DNA from: Pseudomonas fluorescens | GTDB lineage: Bacteria; Pseudomonadota; Gammaproteobacteria; Pseudomonadales; Pseudomonadaceae | DNA length: 64,000 nucleotides | Direction: 5' to 3' | Assembly (NCBI RefSeq): GCF_000967965.1 | Contig: NZ_LACC01000011.1 | Span: forward strand, 186,001 to 250,000 | Shown here: one piece after another, positions 46,111 to 54,832 of the stretch | How the letters are laid out: each line of letters begins with the position of its first letter | How positions within the stretch are numbered: position 1 is the first letter of the stretch | Translations under genes and position numbers: made by a program | The notes under the pieces: generated by a model | The model's input: only the letters and a program-made list of their open reading frames with translations | The model's database searches: none | What the model was told of the DNA's origin: nothing

Positions 46111-47445
46111 ATGATCCACATCCCGAAATCGGAATACAGCCGTCGCCGCAAGGCCCTGATGGCGCAGATGGAACCCAACAGCATCGCCATCCTGCCCGCC
46201 GCCGCGGTGGCCATTCGTAACCGCGACGTCGAGCACGTCTACCGCCAGGACAGCGACTTCCAGTACCTCAGCGGTTTTCCCGAGCCTCAGGCCGTACTGG
46301 TGCTGATGCCGGGGCGCGTACATGGCGAATACATCCTGTTCTGCCGCGAACGCAACGCCGAGCGCGAGCTGTGGGATGGCCTGCGTGCCGGGCAGGAAGG
46401 CGCGATTCGCGACTTCGGCGCCGACGACGCCTTTCCGATCACCGATATCGACGACATCCTGCCGGGCCTGATCGAAGGCCGTGACCGGGTGTATTCGGCC
46501 ATGGGCAGCAACCCCGAATTCGACCGCCACCTGATGGAGTGGATCAACGTGATCCGCTCCAAGGCCAACCTCGGTGCCCAGCCGCCGAACGAATTCGTTG
46601 CCCTGGATCATCAGCTGCATGACATGCGCCTGTATAAATCGGCGGCAGAAGTGAAAGTGATGCGCGAGGCGGCGCGGATTTCCGCCCAGGCGCACGTACG
46701 GGCAATGCAGGCCTGTCGCTCCGGATTGCACGAATTCAGCCTGGAAGCCGAGCTCGATTACGAATTCCGAAAGGGCGGGGCGAAGATGCCGGCCTACGGG
46801 TCGATCGTCGCGGCGGGGCGCAACAGCTGCATCCTGCATTACCAGCAGAATGACGCGCTGCTCAAGGACGGGGATCTGGTGCTGATCGACGCCGGTTGCG
46901 AGATCGACTGCTACGCCAGCGACATCACCCGGACCTTTCCGGTCAGCGGCAAGTATTCAGCGGAACAGAAAGCGATTTACGAATTGGTGCTGGCCTCCCA
47001 GGAAGCCGCCTTTGCTGAAATCGCCCCGAACAAGCACTGGAATCAGGCGCACGAGGCCACGGTCCGGGTCATCACGGCCGGGCTGGTCAAGCTGGGTCTG
47101 CTGCGGGGCGACGTTGACGAACTGATCGCCAGCGAAGCCTACAAGGCGTTTTACATGCACCGCGCCGGCCATTGGCTGGGCATGGATGTGCATGACGTCG
47201 GCGAATACAAGGTCGGCGGCGAGTGGCGCGTGCTGGAAGTCGGCATGGCGTTGACCGTGGAGCCGGGGATCTATATCGCCCCGGACAACCAGAATGTTGC
47301 GAAGAAATGGCGCGGCATTGGCGTGCGCATCGAGGACGACGTAGTGGTCACCAAAACCGGCTGTGAAATATTGACGAACGGCGTGCCGAAAACCGTCGCC
47401 GAAATCGAGGCCCTGATGGCCGCGGCGCGGACACAGGCAGCATGA
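46111..47445 (+). CDS. pepP: Xaa-Pro aminopeptidase
   Basis: This 444-residue metallopeptidase removes N-terminal residues ahead of proline. The N-terminal domain begins MIHIPKSEYSRRRKALMAQM. The C-terminal pita-bread domain supplies the two-metal ligands: Asp in DAGCEIDCYASDITRTFP near 259 and 270, His in MHRAGHWLGMDVHDVG near 355, Glu in VEPGIYIA near 387 and a Glu in GVRIEDDVVVT near 412. Its last four bases (ATGA) overlap the ubiH start. Confidence 0.97.
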   Translation: MIHIPKSEYSRRRKALMAQMEPNSIAILPAAAVAIRNRDVEHVYRQDSDFQYLSGFPEPQAVLVLMPGRVHGEYILFCRERNAERELWDGLRAGQEGAIRDFGADDAFPITDIDDILPGLIEGRDRVYSAMGSNPEFDRHLMEWINVIRSKANLGAQPPNEFVALDHQLHDMRLYKSAAEVKVMREAARISAQAHVRAMQACRSGLHEFSLEAELDYEFRKGGAKMPAYGSIVAAGRNSCILHYQQNDALLKDGDLVLIDAGCEIDCYASDITRTFPVSGKYSAEQKAIYELVLASQEAAFAEIAPNKHWNQAHEATVRVITAGLVKLGLLRGDVDELIASEAYKAFYMHRAGHWLGMDVHDVGEYKVGGEWRVLEVGMALTVEPGIYIAPDNQNVAKKWRGIGVRIEDDVVVTKTGCEILTNGVPKTVAEIEALMAAARTQAA

Positions 47446-48629
47446 GTCGAGTCAACCTGGCTATCATCGGTGGCGGGCTGGTCGGTGCAAGCCTGGCACT
47501 GGCGCTTCAGGCCGGCGCCAAGGCCCGAGGCTGGAAGATCGTGTTGATCGAGCCGTTCGCCCCTGGCGACAGCTATCAACCGAGTTACGATGCCCGTTCC
47601 TCGGCGTTGTCCTTCGGTTCGCGACAAGTCTATCAACGGCTGGGCGTCTGGCAGGAAGTCTCTCGCCGCGCCGAGCCGATCAAGCAGATTCATGTTTCCG
47701 ACCGTGGTCGGTTCTCGACGGCGCGGTTGTCGGCGATGGAAGAGGGGGTTCCAGCGCTGGGTTATGTCGTTGAAAACGCCTGGCTCGGCCAATGCCTGTG
47801 GCAAGGCCTGGACAAGGACGTGATCAGTTGGCGCTGCCCGGCGGAAGTCACCCGCATGGAGCCGCTGACCGACGGCTACCGCCTGACCCTGAACGATGAA
47901 ACCACCCTGGAGTGCGACCTCGCGGTGCTCGCCGATGGCGGACGCTCCGGTTTGCGCGAGCAACTGGGGATCGGCATCCGCAAGCGTCCGTACAACCAGA
48001 GCGCGCTGATCGCCAACATCACCCCGAGCGAAGCGCACAACGGCATGGCCTTTGAACGTTTCACCGACGAAGGCCCGATGGCGTTGCTGCCGCTTCCGGA
48101 TAATCGCTGCGCACTGGTCTGGACCCGCCTGGGCATGGACGCGCAACGCCTGGCGGCCCTCGATGAGCGCAGCTTCCTCAGCGAGTTGCAGGGTGTGTTC
48201 GGTTATCGCCTCGGTACCTTGAAGCAGGTGGGTGCGCGGCATCTGTATCCGCTGACGCTGGTCGAGGCCGAAGAGCAGGTGCGCCCGCATCTGGCGATTC
48301 TCGGCAACGCGGCGCACAGCCTGCATCCGATTGCCGGCCAGGGGTTCAACCTGTCCCTGCGCGATGCCCAGGCCCTGGCCGATGCCTTGCTCGCCAGCGA
48401 AAAACCATTGGGCGACTTCGCCACGTTGCAGGCCTATCGCGAACGCCAGCGTCTCGATCAGGACCTCACCGTGGGTTTCTCCGATCAGGTCACGCGCCTG
48501 TTCGGCAGCACCCAGCCGCTGGTGTCCCTGGGGCGCAACATCGGCCTGCTCGGCCTCGATCTGCTGCCACCGGCCAAACGCTGGTTTGCCCGGCAGGCGA
48601 TGGGTCTGGGTACGCGCCCGGATGCGTGA
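47442..48629 (+). CDS. ubiH: 2-octaprenyl-6-methoxyphenol hydroxylase
   Basis: This 395-residue FAD monooxygenase works in ubiquinone ring hydroxylation. The dinucleotide motif LAIIGGGLVGASLALALQ is at the N-terminus, the ARSSALSFGS block near 50, the VLADGGRSGLREQLG motif near 163, and GNAAHSLHPIAGQGFNLSLRDA near 288 binds the flavin. It overlaps pepP by four bases. The ubiH/ubiI assignment follows order and similarity (this one is the UbiH type). Confidence 0.95.
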   Translation: MSRVNLAIIGGGLVGASLALALQAGAKARGWKIVLIEPFAPGDSYQPSYDARSSALSFGSRQVYQRLGVWQEVSRRAEPIKQIHVSDRGRFSTARLSAMEEGVPALGYVVENAWLGQCLWQGLDKDVISWRCPAEVTRMEPLTDGYRLTLNDETTLECDLAVLADGGRSGLREQLGIGIRKRPYNQSALIANITPSEAHNGMAFERFTDEGPMALLPLPDNRCALVWTRLGMDAQRLAALDERSFLSELQGVFGYRLGTLKQVGARHLYPLTLVEAEEQVRPHLAILGNAAHSLHPIAGQGFNLSLRDAQALADALLASEKPLGDFATLQAYRERQRLDQDLTVGFSDQVTRLFGSTQPLVSLGRNIGLLGLDLLPPAKRWFARQAMGLGTRPDA

Positions 48630-48778
48630 CTGGCTGATCCGCCGATTCGGCAAGGCGCGATTGATAAAAATACCTGCCTTGCAGGTTCGACATTCATGAC
48701 GGCTCCTGCCACCTGGTGGCGCGGGTCGGGAAAACCCTTTACGTGCGGCTCAGGCCGCAAGAGAGACAGGCTTAAAGC

Positions 48779-50002
48779 ATGGAAATGCGCGCAGATCTGC
48801 TGATTGTCGGGGCCGGAATGGTTGGCAGCGCCCTGGCGCTGGCGTTGCAGGACAGCGGGCTGGAAGTCCTGCTGCTGGACGGCAGCCCCATGAGCGTCAA
48901 ACCGTTCAACGCTCAGGCTGCGTTTGAACCGCGGGTGAGCGCCTTGTCGGCCGCCAGCCAGCGGATTCTCGAGCGCCTGGGCGTGTGGGGCGGCATCGCC
49001 GGGCGGCGCAGCAGCCCCTACACTGATATGCAGGTCTGGGATGGCAGCGGCACCGGGCAAATCCACTTCTCGGCGGCCAGTGTGCATGCCGAGGTGCTGG
49101 GGCATATCGTCGAGAACCGCGTGGTTCAGGATGCCTTGCTCGAGCGCCTGCACGATTGCGACCTGGGGCTGCTGGCCAATGCTCGCCTGGAGCAGATGCG
49201 CCGCTCCGGTGATGACTGGCTGCTGACCCTGGCCGACGGCCGCACCCTGCGCGCGCCGCTGGTGATCGCGGCGGATGGCGCCAACTCGGCGGTGCGACGC
49301 CTGGCCGGTGTGGCGACCCGCGAATGGGATTATCTGCACCATGCCATCGTCACCAGCGTGCGTTGCGCCAAGCCGCATCAGATGACGGCCTGGCAACGCT
49401 TCACCGATAACGGTCCGTTGGCGTTTCTGCCCCTTGAGCGGGATGGCCAACAGGATTGGTGTTCGATCGTCTGGTCGACCACACCCGGCGAAGCCGAACG
49501 CCTGATGGCGATGGATGAACAAGGTTTCTGCAAGGAGCTGGAGCGGGCCTTTGAAGGTCGACTCGGCGAGGTACTTAGCGCCGACCCGCGCCTGTGTGTG
49601 CCTCTGCGCCAGCGGCATGCCAAGCGTTATGTGGCTGAAGGCCTGGCATTGATCGGCGATGCGGCCCACACCATTCACCCGTTGGCCGGGCAAGGGGTGA
49701 ATCTCGGATTCCTCGATGCCGCCGTGCTGGGCGAAGTGTTGCTGCAAGCGGCAACACGTGGCGAACGCCTGGCGGATGTGAAAGTCCTCAGCCGTTACGA
49801 GCGTCGACGCATGCCCCACAACCTGGCGCTGATGGCGGCGATGGAAGGCTTCGAGCGCTTGTTCCAGGCCGATCCGCTGCCTGTGCGCTGGTTACGTAAT
49901 ACCGGGTTGAAACTGGTTGAGAAGATGCCCGAGGCCAAGGCGTTGTTCGTGCGTGAAGCGCTGGGGTTGACCGGGGATTTACCGGCGCTCGCCAAACCCT
50001 GA
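48779..50002 (+). CDS. ubiI: FAD-dependent ubiquinone hydroxylase UbiI (VisC)
   Basis: This 407-residue paralogue of UbiH has LLIVGAGMVGSALALALQDSG at the N-terminus, EPRVSALSAASQRILERLGVWGG near 50, VIAADGANSAVRRLAG near 162 and LIGDAAHTIHPLAGQGVNLGFLD near 291. It hydroxylates C5 of the ubiquinone ring. AGAGAGACAGG lies upstream of the ATG at a loose distance. A 149-base gap without a convincing gene separates it from ubiH. Confidence 0.94.
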   Translation: MEMRADLLIVGAGMVGSALALALQDSGLEVLLLDGSPMSVKPFNAQAAFEPRVSALSAASQRILERLGVWGGIAGRRSSPYTDMQVWDGSGTGQIHFSAASVHAEVLGHIVENRVVQDALLERLHDCDLGLLANARLEQMRRSGDDWLLTLADGRTLRAPLVIAADGANSAVRRLAGVATREWDYLHHAIVTSVRCAKPHQMTAWQRFTDNGPLAFLPLERDGQQDWCSIVWSTTPGEAERLMAMDEQGFCKELERAFEGRLGEVLSADPRLCVPLRQRHAKRYVAEGLALIGDAAHTIHPLAGQGVNLGFLDAAVLGEVLLQAATRGERLADVKVLSRYERRRMPHNLALMAAMEGFERLFQADPLPVRWLRNTGLKLVEKMPEAKALFVREALGLTGDLPALAKP

Positions 50003-50017
50003 AGTGAGCATGGCCCT

Positions 50018-50150
50018 GTGGCGAGGGGGCTTGCCCCCGTTCGAGCGCGAAGTGGTCGCAGACCGGATTGCAGGATTTATCTGGATAAATGCCAGGACTG
50101 CTTCGCAGTCCAACGGGGCGATGCGGCGTTCCGACAAGCCCCCTCGCCAC
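50018..50150. repeat. REPIN upstream of the iron-binding-protein gene
   Basis: GTGGCGAGGGGGCTTGCCCC at 50018 is inverted at 50135-50150 (CAAGCCCCCTCGCCAC). The interior includes TTCGAGCGCGAAGTGGTCGC and GGACTGCTTCGCAGTCCAAC, shared with the element at 51303-51433. Confidence 0.9.
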
Positions 50151-50217
50151 AATGGTCAGCCAAACTGCCTGTGCAACATCCGGTAACTCCTCTACGGCCA
50201 GCTTCGATTGAGAAGCT

Positions 50218-50244
50218 AAATGTGAGTCCTTATCATTTGCCCTC
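50218..50244 (+). promoter_or_regulatory. Possible Fur-binding region
   Basis: The reverse complement of 50225-50243 begins AATGATAA, matching one half of the Fur consensus, but the other half (GGACTCACATT) is poor. TGAGAAGCTAAATG just upstream adds AT-rich context. It lies 27-52 bases before the iron-binding-protein ATG. Confidence 0.3.
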
Positions 50245-50269
50245 ATTTTTCAATCGAGAGACCGCTCCC

Positions 50270-51274
50270 ATGTTGGCACCGAAGCGTCTACTGACTGCAC
50301 TGGCCTTGACCCTGATCGGCAGCACCGCCGCCCAGGCCGCTGACGAGGTGGTGGTCTACTCCTCGCGAATCGACGAGCTGATCAAGCCAGTCTTCGATGC
50401 CTACACCGCCAAGACCGGCGTGAAGGTGAAGTTCATCACCGACAAGGAAGCGCCGCTGATGCAGCGGCTCAAGGCCGAAGGCGCGAATACGCCGGCCGAC
50501 CTGCTGCTGACCGTCGATGCCGGCAACCTCTGGCAAGCCGAGCAGATGGGCATCCTCCAGCCGTTCACCTCGAAAACCGTCGACGCCAACATTCCGCTGC
50601 AATACCGGGCCGCCTCCCATGCCTGGACCGGCCTGAGCCTGCGGGCGCGGACCATTGCCTACTCCACTGACCGGGTGAAGCCGGGTGAACTGACCACCTA
50701 CGAAGCGCTGGCCGACAAGCAATGGGAAGGCCGCCTGTGCCTGCGCACGGCGAAGAAGGTCTACAACCAGTCCCTGACCGCGACCATGATCGAAGTGCAC
50801 GGCGCCGAGAAGACCGAGGAAATCCTCAAGGGCTGGGTCAAGAACCTGTCCACTGACGTGTTCTCCGACGACACCGCCGTGCTGGAAGCGATCAACGCCG
50901 GCCAGTGCGACGTCGGTATCGTCAACACCTACTACTACGGCCGCCTGCACAAGCAGAAGCCAGACCTGCCGGTGAAACTGTTCTGGCCGAACCAGGCTGA
51001 CCGTGGCGTACACATCAACCTGTCGGGTATCGGCCTGACACAGCACGCGCCGCACCCGGAAGCGGCCAAGGCCTTGGTGGAGTGGATGACCACCCCTGAA
51101 GCGCAGAAAATCTTTGCCGACGTGAACCAGGAGTTCCCGGCGAACCCTGCCGTGCAGCCATCGGCTGAAGTCGCCGCATGGGGCAAGTTCATCGCTGACA
51201 CCTTGCCTGTGGAAATCGCCGGCAAGCGCCAGGCCGAGGCGATTCGCCTGATGGACAAGGCTGGCTGGAACTGA
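50270..51274 (+). CDS. Ferric-iron ABC transporter binding protein (FbpA/FutA type)
   Basis: This 334-residue periplasmic protein has a signal peptide ([20 protein letters not shown], cleavage after AQA) and a family 1 binding fold: [20 protein letters not shown] near 30 and [20 protein letters not shown] near 52. Tyrosines in [12 protein letters not shown] near 220 match the iron-coordinating Tyr pair of FbpA/FutA. It is followed by a two-domain permease gene, but no ATPase gene is adjacent, as in the P. aeruginosa PA5217-PA5216 pair. The frame upstream of 50270 runs through a REPIN and is not coding. Confidence 0.94.
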   Translation: MLAPKRLLTALALTLIGSTAAQAADEVVVYSSRIDELIKPVFDAYTAKTGVKVKFITDKEAPLMQRLKAEGANTPADLLLTVDAGNLWQAEQMGILQPFTSKTVDANIPLQYRAASHAWTGLSLRARTIAYSTDRVKPGELTTYEALADKQWEGRLCLRTAKKVYNQSLTATMIEVHGAEKTEEILKGWVKNLSTDVFSDDTAVLEAINAGQCDVGIVNTYYYGRLHKQKPDLPVKLFWPNQADRGVHINLSGIGLTQHAPHPEAAKALVEWMTTPEAQKIFADVNQEFPANPAVQPSAEVAAWGKFIADTLPVEIAGKRQAEAIRLMDKAGWN

Positions 51275-51302
51275 GGCATCTTACACTTCAGGACGCTAAC
51301 CT

Positions 51303-51433
51303 GTGGCGAGGGGGCTTGCCCCCGTTCGAGCGCGCAGCGGTCGTAAAATTGCCAGACGTGTCTTGCCTGAAGTGGTGAAGTCGTTAATTTCAGGACTGCT
51401 TCGCAGCCCAACGGGGGCAAGCCCCCTCGCCAC
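51303..51433. repeat. REPIN downstream of the iron-binding-protein gene
   Basis: GTGGCGAGGGGGCTTGCCCC at 51303 and GGGGCAAGCCCCCTCGCCAC ending at 51433 are exact inverses. The interior TTCGAGCGCGCAGCGGTCG and AGGACTGCTTCGCAGCCCAA matches the element at 50018-50150. Confidence 0.9.
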
Positions 51434-51439
51434 AGAATG

Positions 51440-51467
51440 AAGCCTGCCGATGTACCATGGCAGGCTT
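51440..51467 (+). terminator. Hairpin between iron-binding-protein and permease genes
   Basis: AAGCCTGCC and GGCAGGCTT are exact nine-base inverses around GATGTACCAT, followed by CGTCATTT. It looks like a weak terminator or attenuator. It covers the ATG at 51457, which argues that this ATG is not the permease start. Confidence 0.65.
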
Positions 51468-51489
51468 CGTCATTTCAGAGAGCTTTTCC

Positions 51490-53106
51490 TTGGCCCATCC
51501 CGCCCAACGCCGCTGGTATCCAGTCGTCTTCGCCATCGCTGCGCTGGTCCTGTTGCCCCTGAGTGTCCTGCTGTTTTCCTGGCAAACCATCGATCAACAG
51601 ATCTGGTCCCATCTCTGGGACACACAGATGCCGCGTTTGCTGGGCAATACCCTGACCCTGGTGCTAGGCGTCGGTGTCGGCGTGACAGTCCTGGGGGTCA
51701 GCCTCGCCTGGCTCACCAGCCTTTGCGAATTCCCCGGCCGGCGCTGGCTGGACTGGGCGCTGATGCTGCCTTTCGCGATCCCGGCCTATGTGCTGGCCTT
51801 CGTCTTCGTCGGCCTGCTGGATTTCGCCGGACCCGTGCAGACCCTGCTGCGGGAGTGGTTTGGCAGTGGTCTGCGGCTGCCGCGCGTGCGTTCCACGGGC
51901 GGTGTGATTGTGGTGCTGGTGCTGGTTTTCTATCCCTATGTCTATCTGCTGGCGCGCACCGCCTTCCTCGCCCAAGGCAAAGGCCTGATGGAAGCGGCGC
52001 GGGTCCTTGGCCAATCGCCCTGGCAAGCGTTCTGGCGGGTGGCGTTGCCCATGGCGCGACCAGCCATCGGCGCGGGCGTGGCATTGGCACTGATGGAAAC
52101 CCTGGCGGACTTCGGCGCTGTGTCGGTGTTCAACTTCGATACCTTCACCACGGCCATCTACAAGACCTGGTACGGTTTTTTCAGCCTGTCGTCCGCCGCG
52201 CAACTGGCCAGCCTGTTGCTGCTGGTGGTGATGCTGGTGCTCTACGGCGAACGGCGTGCCCGCGGAGCCAACCGGGCGAGCAACGAGCGACCACGGGTCA
52301 AGGCGCTGTATCACCTGCGAGGCGTCAAGGCACTGGCGGCCATGACGTGGTGCGGCCTGGTGTTCGCCTGCGCCTTCGTTATCCCGATGCTGCAATTAGC
52401 GGTGTGGTTCTGGCTGCGCGGGCGCTTCGATCTCGACGAGCGCTACACCGGGTTGATCGTCCATACCTTGTACCTGGGGGCGATGGCGGCGTTGATCACC
52501 GTCAGCGTCGCCTTGTTACTGGCGTTTGCCCGACGACTGGCACCCACCCGGGTCATTCGTTCCGGGATCAGTCTGGCCAACCTGGGTTATGCCTTGCCCG
52601 GTTCGGTGCTGGCGGTGTCGATCATGCTGGCGTTCAGTTACCTGGATCGCGAACTGGTGATCCCGCTATCGAGCTGGCTCGGTGGCGCGGGCAAGCCGCT
52701 GCTGCTGGGCAGTCTGTCGGCGTTGTTGCTGGCCTATCTGGTGCGCTTCATTGCGGTGGCCTACGGGCCACTGGAAAGCAGCCTGGCGCGTATACGGCCA
52801 TCTTTGCCCGAAGCGGCACGTAGCCTTGGCGTCAGTGGGCCACGACTGTTTTTCAAAGTGTATCTACCATTATTGCTACCCGGCACGTTGAGCGCCGCGC
52901 TGCTGGTGTTCGTCGACGTGCTCAAGGAAATGCCCGCAACCCTGCTGATGCGCCCGTTTGGCTGGGACACGCTGGCGGTGCGAATCTTCGAAATGACCAG
53001 CGAAGGCGAATGGGCCCGGGCGTCTTTACCGGCATTGACCCTGGTGCTGGTCGGGCTGTTACCGGTCATTGGATTGATCCGGCGTTCGGCACATCGAAAC
53101 AGCTAG
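51490..53106 (+). CDS. Ferric-iron ABC transporter permease (FbpB type)
   Basis: From the TTG at 51490 this is a 538-residue protein (MAHPAQRRWYPVVFAIAALV); from the ATG at 51457 it would be 549. I prefer 51490 because AGAGAG lies upstream and 51457 sits in a hairpin. Two fused permease halves each contain about six helices and an EAA loop: GLMEAARVLGQSPWQAFWRVALPMARPA near 170 and SLPEAARSLGVSGPRLFFKVYLPLLLPG near 445. It moves iron delivered by the binding protein into the cytoplasm; the ATPase must be encoded elsewhere. Confidence 0.93.
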   Translation: MAHPAQRRWYPVVFAIAALVLLPLSVLLFSWQTIDQQIWSHLWDTQMPRLLGNTLTLVLGVGVGVTVLGVSLAWLTSLCEFPGRRWLDWALMLPFAIPAYVLAFVFVGLLDFAGPVQTLLREWFGSGLRLPRVRSTGGVIVVLVLVFYPYVYLLARTAFLAQGKGLMEAARVLGQSPWQAFWRVALPMARPAIGAGVALALMETLADFGAVSVFNFDTFTTAIYKTWYGFFSLSSAAQLASLLLLVVMLVLYGERRARGANRASNERPRVKALYHLRGVKALAAMTWCGLVFACAFVIPMLQLAVWFWLRGRFDLDERYTGLIVHTLYLGAMAALITVSVALLLAFARRLAPTRVIRSGISLANLGYALPGSVLAVSIMLAFSYLDRELVIPLSSWLGGAGKPLLLGSLSALLLAYLVRFIAVAYGPLESSLARIRPSLPEAARSLGVSGPRLFFKVYLPLLLPGTLSAALLVFVDVLKEMPATLLMRPFGWDTLAVRIFEMTSEGEWARASLPALTLVLVGLLPVIGLIRRSAHRNS

Positions 53107-53262
53107 GTGTCAGTCCTACACCTTGCGGCTACAATGCGCGGCATTCGGTGCGGTCCGTCTGACAGACCAGGTAGCTGAAATCGGCTGAAGGCCCTTTGTT
53201 TCAAGGCATTCAGTCCGTGCAGCACCTGCCCGCACCCTCGCCACGCCCGGAAGGAGAAACCC

Positions 53263-54345
53263 ATGGGACAGCGTACGCCTCTGTATGACCTTCATCTCGC
53301 ACTCGGCGCGAAGATGGTCGATTTTGGCGGTTGGGACATGCCTCTGCATTATGGATCGCAGGTCGAGGAGCACCATCAGGTGCGCCGCGATTGCGGTGTC
53401 TTCGATGTATCCCACATGACCGTAATCGATGTCGGCGGCGCCCAGGCCAAAGCCTGGCTCCGGCATTTGCTGGCCAATGATGTCGAACGCCTGCACAGCC
53501 CCGGCCGTGCGTTGTACAGCACCATGCTCAACGAGCAGGGCGGGATCGTCGACGACATGATCGTCTACCGTCTCGATGAGGGTTATCGCCTGGTGGTAAA
53601 CGCCTCCACCCGCGATCAGGACATGGCCTGGATGCAAGCGCATCTCAACGGTTTCGACGTACAACTTCGCGAGCGTTCCGAGTTGGCGATGCTGGCCATC
53701 CAGGGCCCTCACGCCCGGCAGAAAATTGCCGAACTGGTCAGCCAGCCCCGCGGCAACCTGATCCAGCTCCTCAAGCCCTTCGAAGGCCTGTCCGATGGTG
53801 ACTGGTTCATCGCGCGCACCGGTTATACCGGCGAAGACGGCCTGGAAATCATTCTGCCGGCCGATCAGGCGCCAGGCTTTTTCAACGATCTGGTCGGAGC
53901 CGGGATTTCTCCCATCGGCCTCGGCGCGCGGGATACCTTGCGGGTCGAAGCCGGCATGAACCTTTACGGTCAGGACATCCAGCAGGATATTTCACCCTTG
54001 GCCTCCAATATGGCCTGGAGCATTGCCTGGGAACCCGCCACCCGGCAGTTCATCGGGCGCAAGGCGCTGGAAGCCGAGCAGGCCGCCGGCGTACAGCACA
54101 AACTGGTCGGTCTGGTCCTTGAGGAGCGCGGTGTTTTGCGTGCTCATCAGGTGGTTCGTATCGCGGATGTTGGCGAAGGGGAGATCACCAGTGGTAGTTT
54201 CTCTCCTACGCTAAGCAAGTCGATTGCACTGGCGCGCGTGCCGATGGCAACAGCCGACCGCGCTGAAGTGGAAATCCGTGGCAAGTGGTACCCGGTCCGG
54301 GTGGTCAAACCGACCTTCGTACGCCACGGCAAAACCTTGATCTAA
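53263..54345 (+). CDS. gcvT: Glycine cleavage system T protein (aminomethyltransferase)
   Basis: This 360-residue protein begins [20 protein letters not shown], with [21 protein letters not shown] near 20, [23 protein letters not shown] near 93, and the folate-binding [15 protein letters not shown] near 185. It transfers the methylene group of glycine to THF. AAGGAG lies before the ATG. gcvH follows after 49 bases. I saw no glycine-riboswitch-like sequence in the 156-base gap upstream. Confidence 0.97.
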   Translation: MGQRTPLYDLHLALGAKMVDFGGWDMPLHYGSQVEEHHQVRRDCGVFDVSHMTVIDVGGAQAKAWLRHLLANDVERLHSPGRALYSTMLNEQGGIVDDMIVYRLDEGYRLVVNASTRDQDMAWMQAHLNGFDVQLRERSELAMLAIQGPHARQKIAELVSQPRGNLIQLLKPFEGLSDGDWFIARTGYTGEDGLEIILPADQAPGFFNDLVGAGISPIGLGARDTLRVEAGMNLYGQDIQQDISPLASNMAWSIAWEPATRQFIGRKALEAEQAAGVQHKLVGLVLEERGVLRAHQVVRIADVGEGEITSGSFSPTLSKSIALARVPMATADRAEVEIRGKWYPVRVVKPTFVRHGKTLI

Positions 54346-54394
54346 TCTTTTTCAGTGGTTAACGACCGCTGACAATTTCCTGAGGACACAGAAC

Positions 54395-54778
54395 ATGAGC
54401 AATATCCCTGCCGACCTGCGTTTTGCCGAAAGTCACGAATGGGCACGTCTGGAAGCCGATGGCACCGTCACCGTGGGCATCAGCGATCACGCGCAGGAAG
54501 CGCTGGGTGACGTGGTGTTTGTCGAGCTGACTGAAGTCGGCAACGTGTTTGCTGCCGGTGATCAGTCGGGTGTCGTTGAATCGGTTAAAGCCGCTTCCGA
54601 CATTTATGCACCGATCAGCGGTGAAGTGATTGCCGTCAATGAAGCGCTGAGCGGTGAGCCTGAGCTGCTCAACTCCGATCCGTACGGCGCGTGGATTTTC
54701 AAGCTCAAGCCAAGCAACACCGCCGAGCTGGAAAAACTGCTGGATGCCGCCGGCTACCAGGCTGCCATCGGCGAATAA
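54395..54778 (+). CDS. gcvH: Glycine cleavage system H protein
   Basis: This 127-residue lipoyl carrier shuttles the aminomethyl group between P, T and L proteins. The lipoylated Lys65 lies in [15 protein letters not shown], and the start [20 protein letters not shown] is typical. A strong terminator follows 17 bases after the stop, ending the gcvT-gcvH unit before the inverted aminotransferase gene. Confidence 0.98.
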   Translation: MSNIPADLRFAESHEWARLEADGTVTVGISDHAQEALGDVVFVELTEVGNVFAAGDQSGVVESVKAASDIYAPISGEVIAVNEALSGEPELLNSDPYGAWIFKLKPSNTAELEKLLDAAGYQAAIGE

Positions 54779-54795
54779 GCCCGACGCAACATCCC

Positions 54796-54821
54796 AAAGC
54801 CCCGATCCGTCGGGGCTTTTT
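54796..54821. terminator. Terminator between gcvH and the aminotransferase gene
   Basis: AAAGCCCCGA pairs with TCGGGGCTTT around TCCG, followed by TT. The symmetric A and T flanks let it serve both converging genes. Confidence 0.9.
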
Positions 54822-54832
54822 CATTTGCGGAC

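Noticed and set aside
48697..48804. A 35-codon ORF between ubiH and ubiI
   Set aside because: It overlaps the ubiI start in another frame, has no ribosome site, and its composition (Arg/Gly/Lys/Cys) looks random.
50018..51433. Composite transposon around the iron-binding-protein gene
   Set aside because: The flanking repeats are short REPINs without transposase genes; they resemble many others in the window.
53107..53262. Possible glycine riboswitch ahead of gcvT
   Set aside because: I looked for the conserved glycine aptamer core and saw none; the gap contains only unstructured GC-rich sequence and a normal ribosome site.
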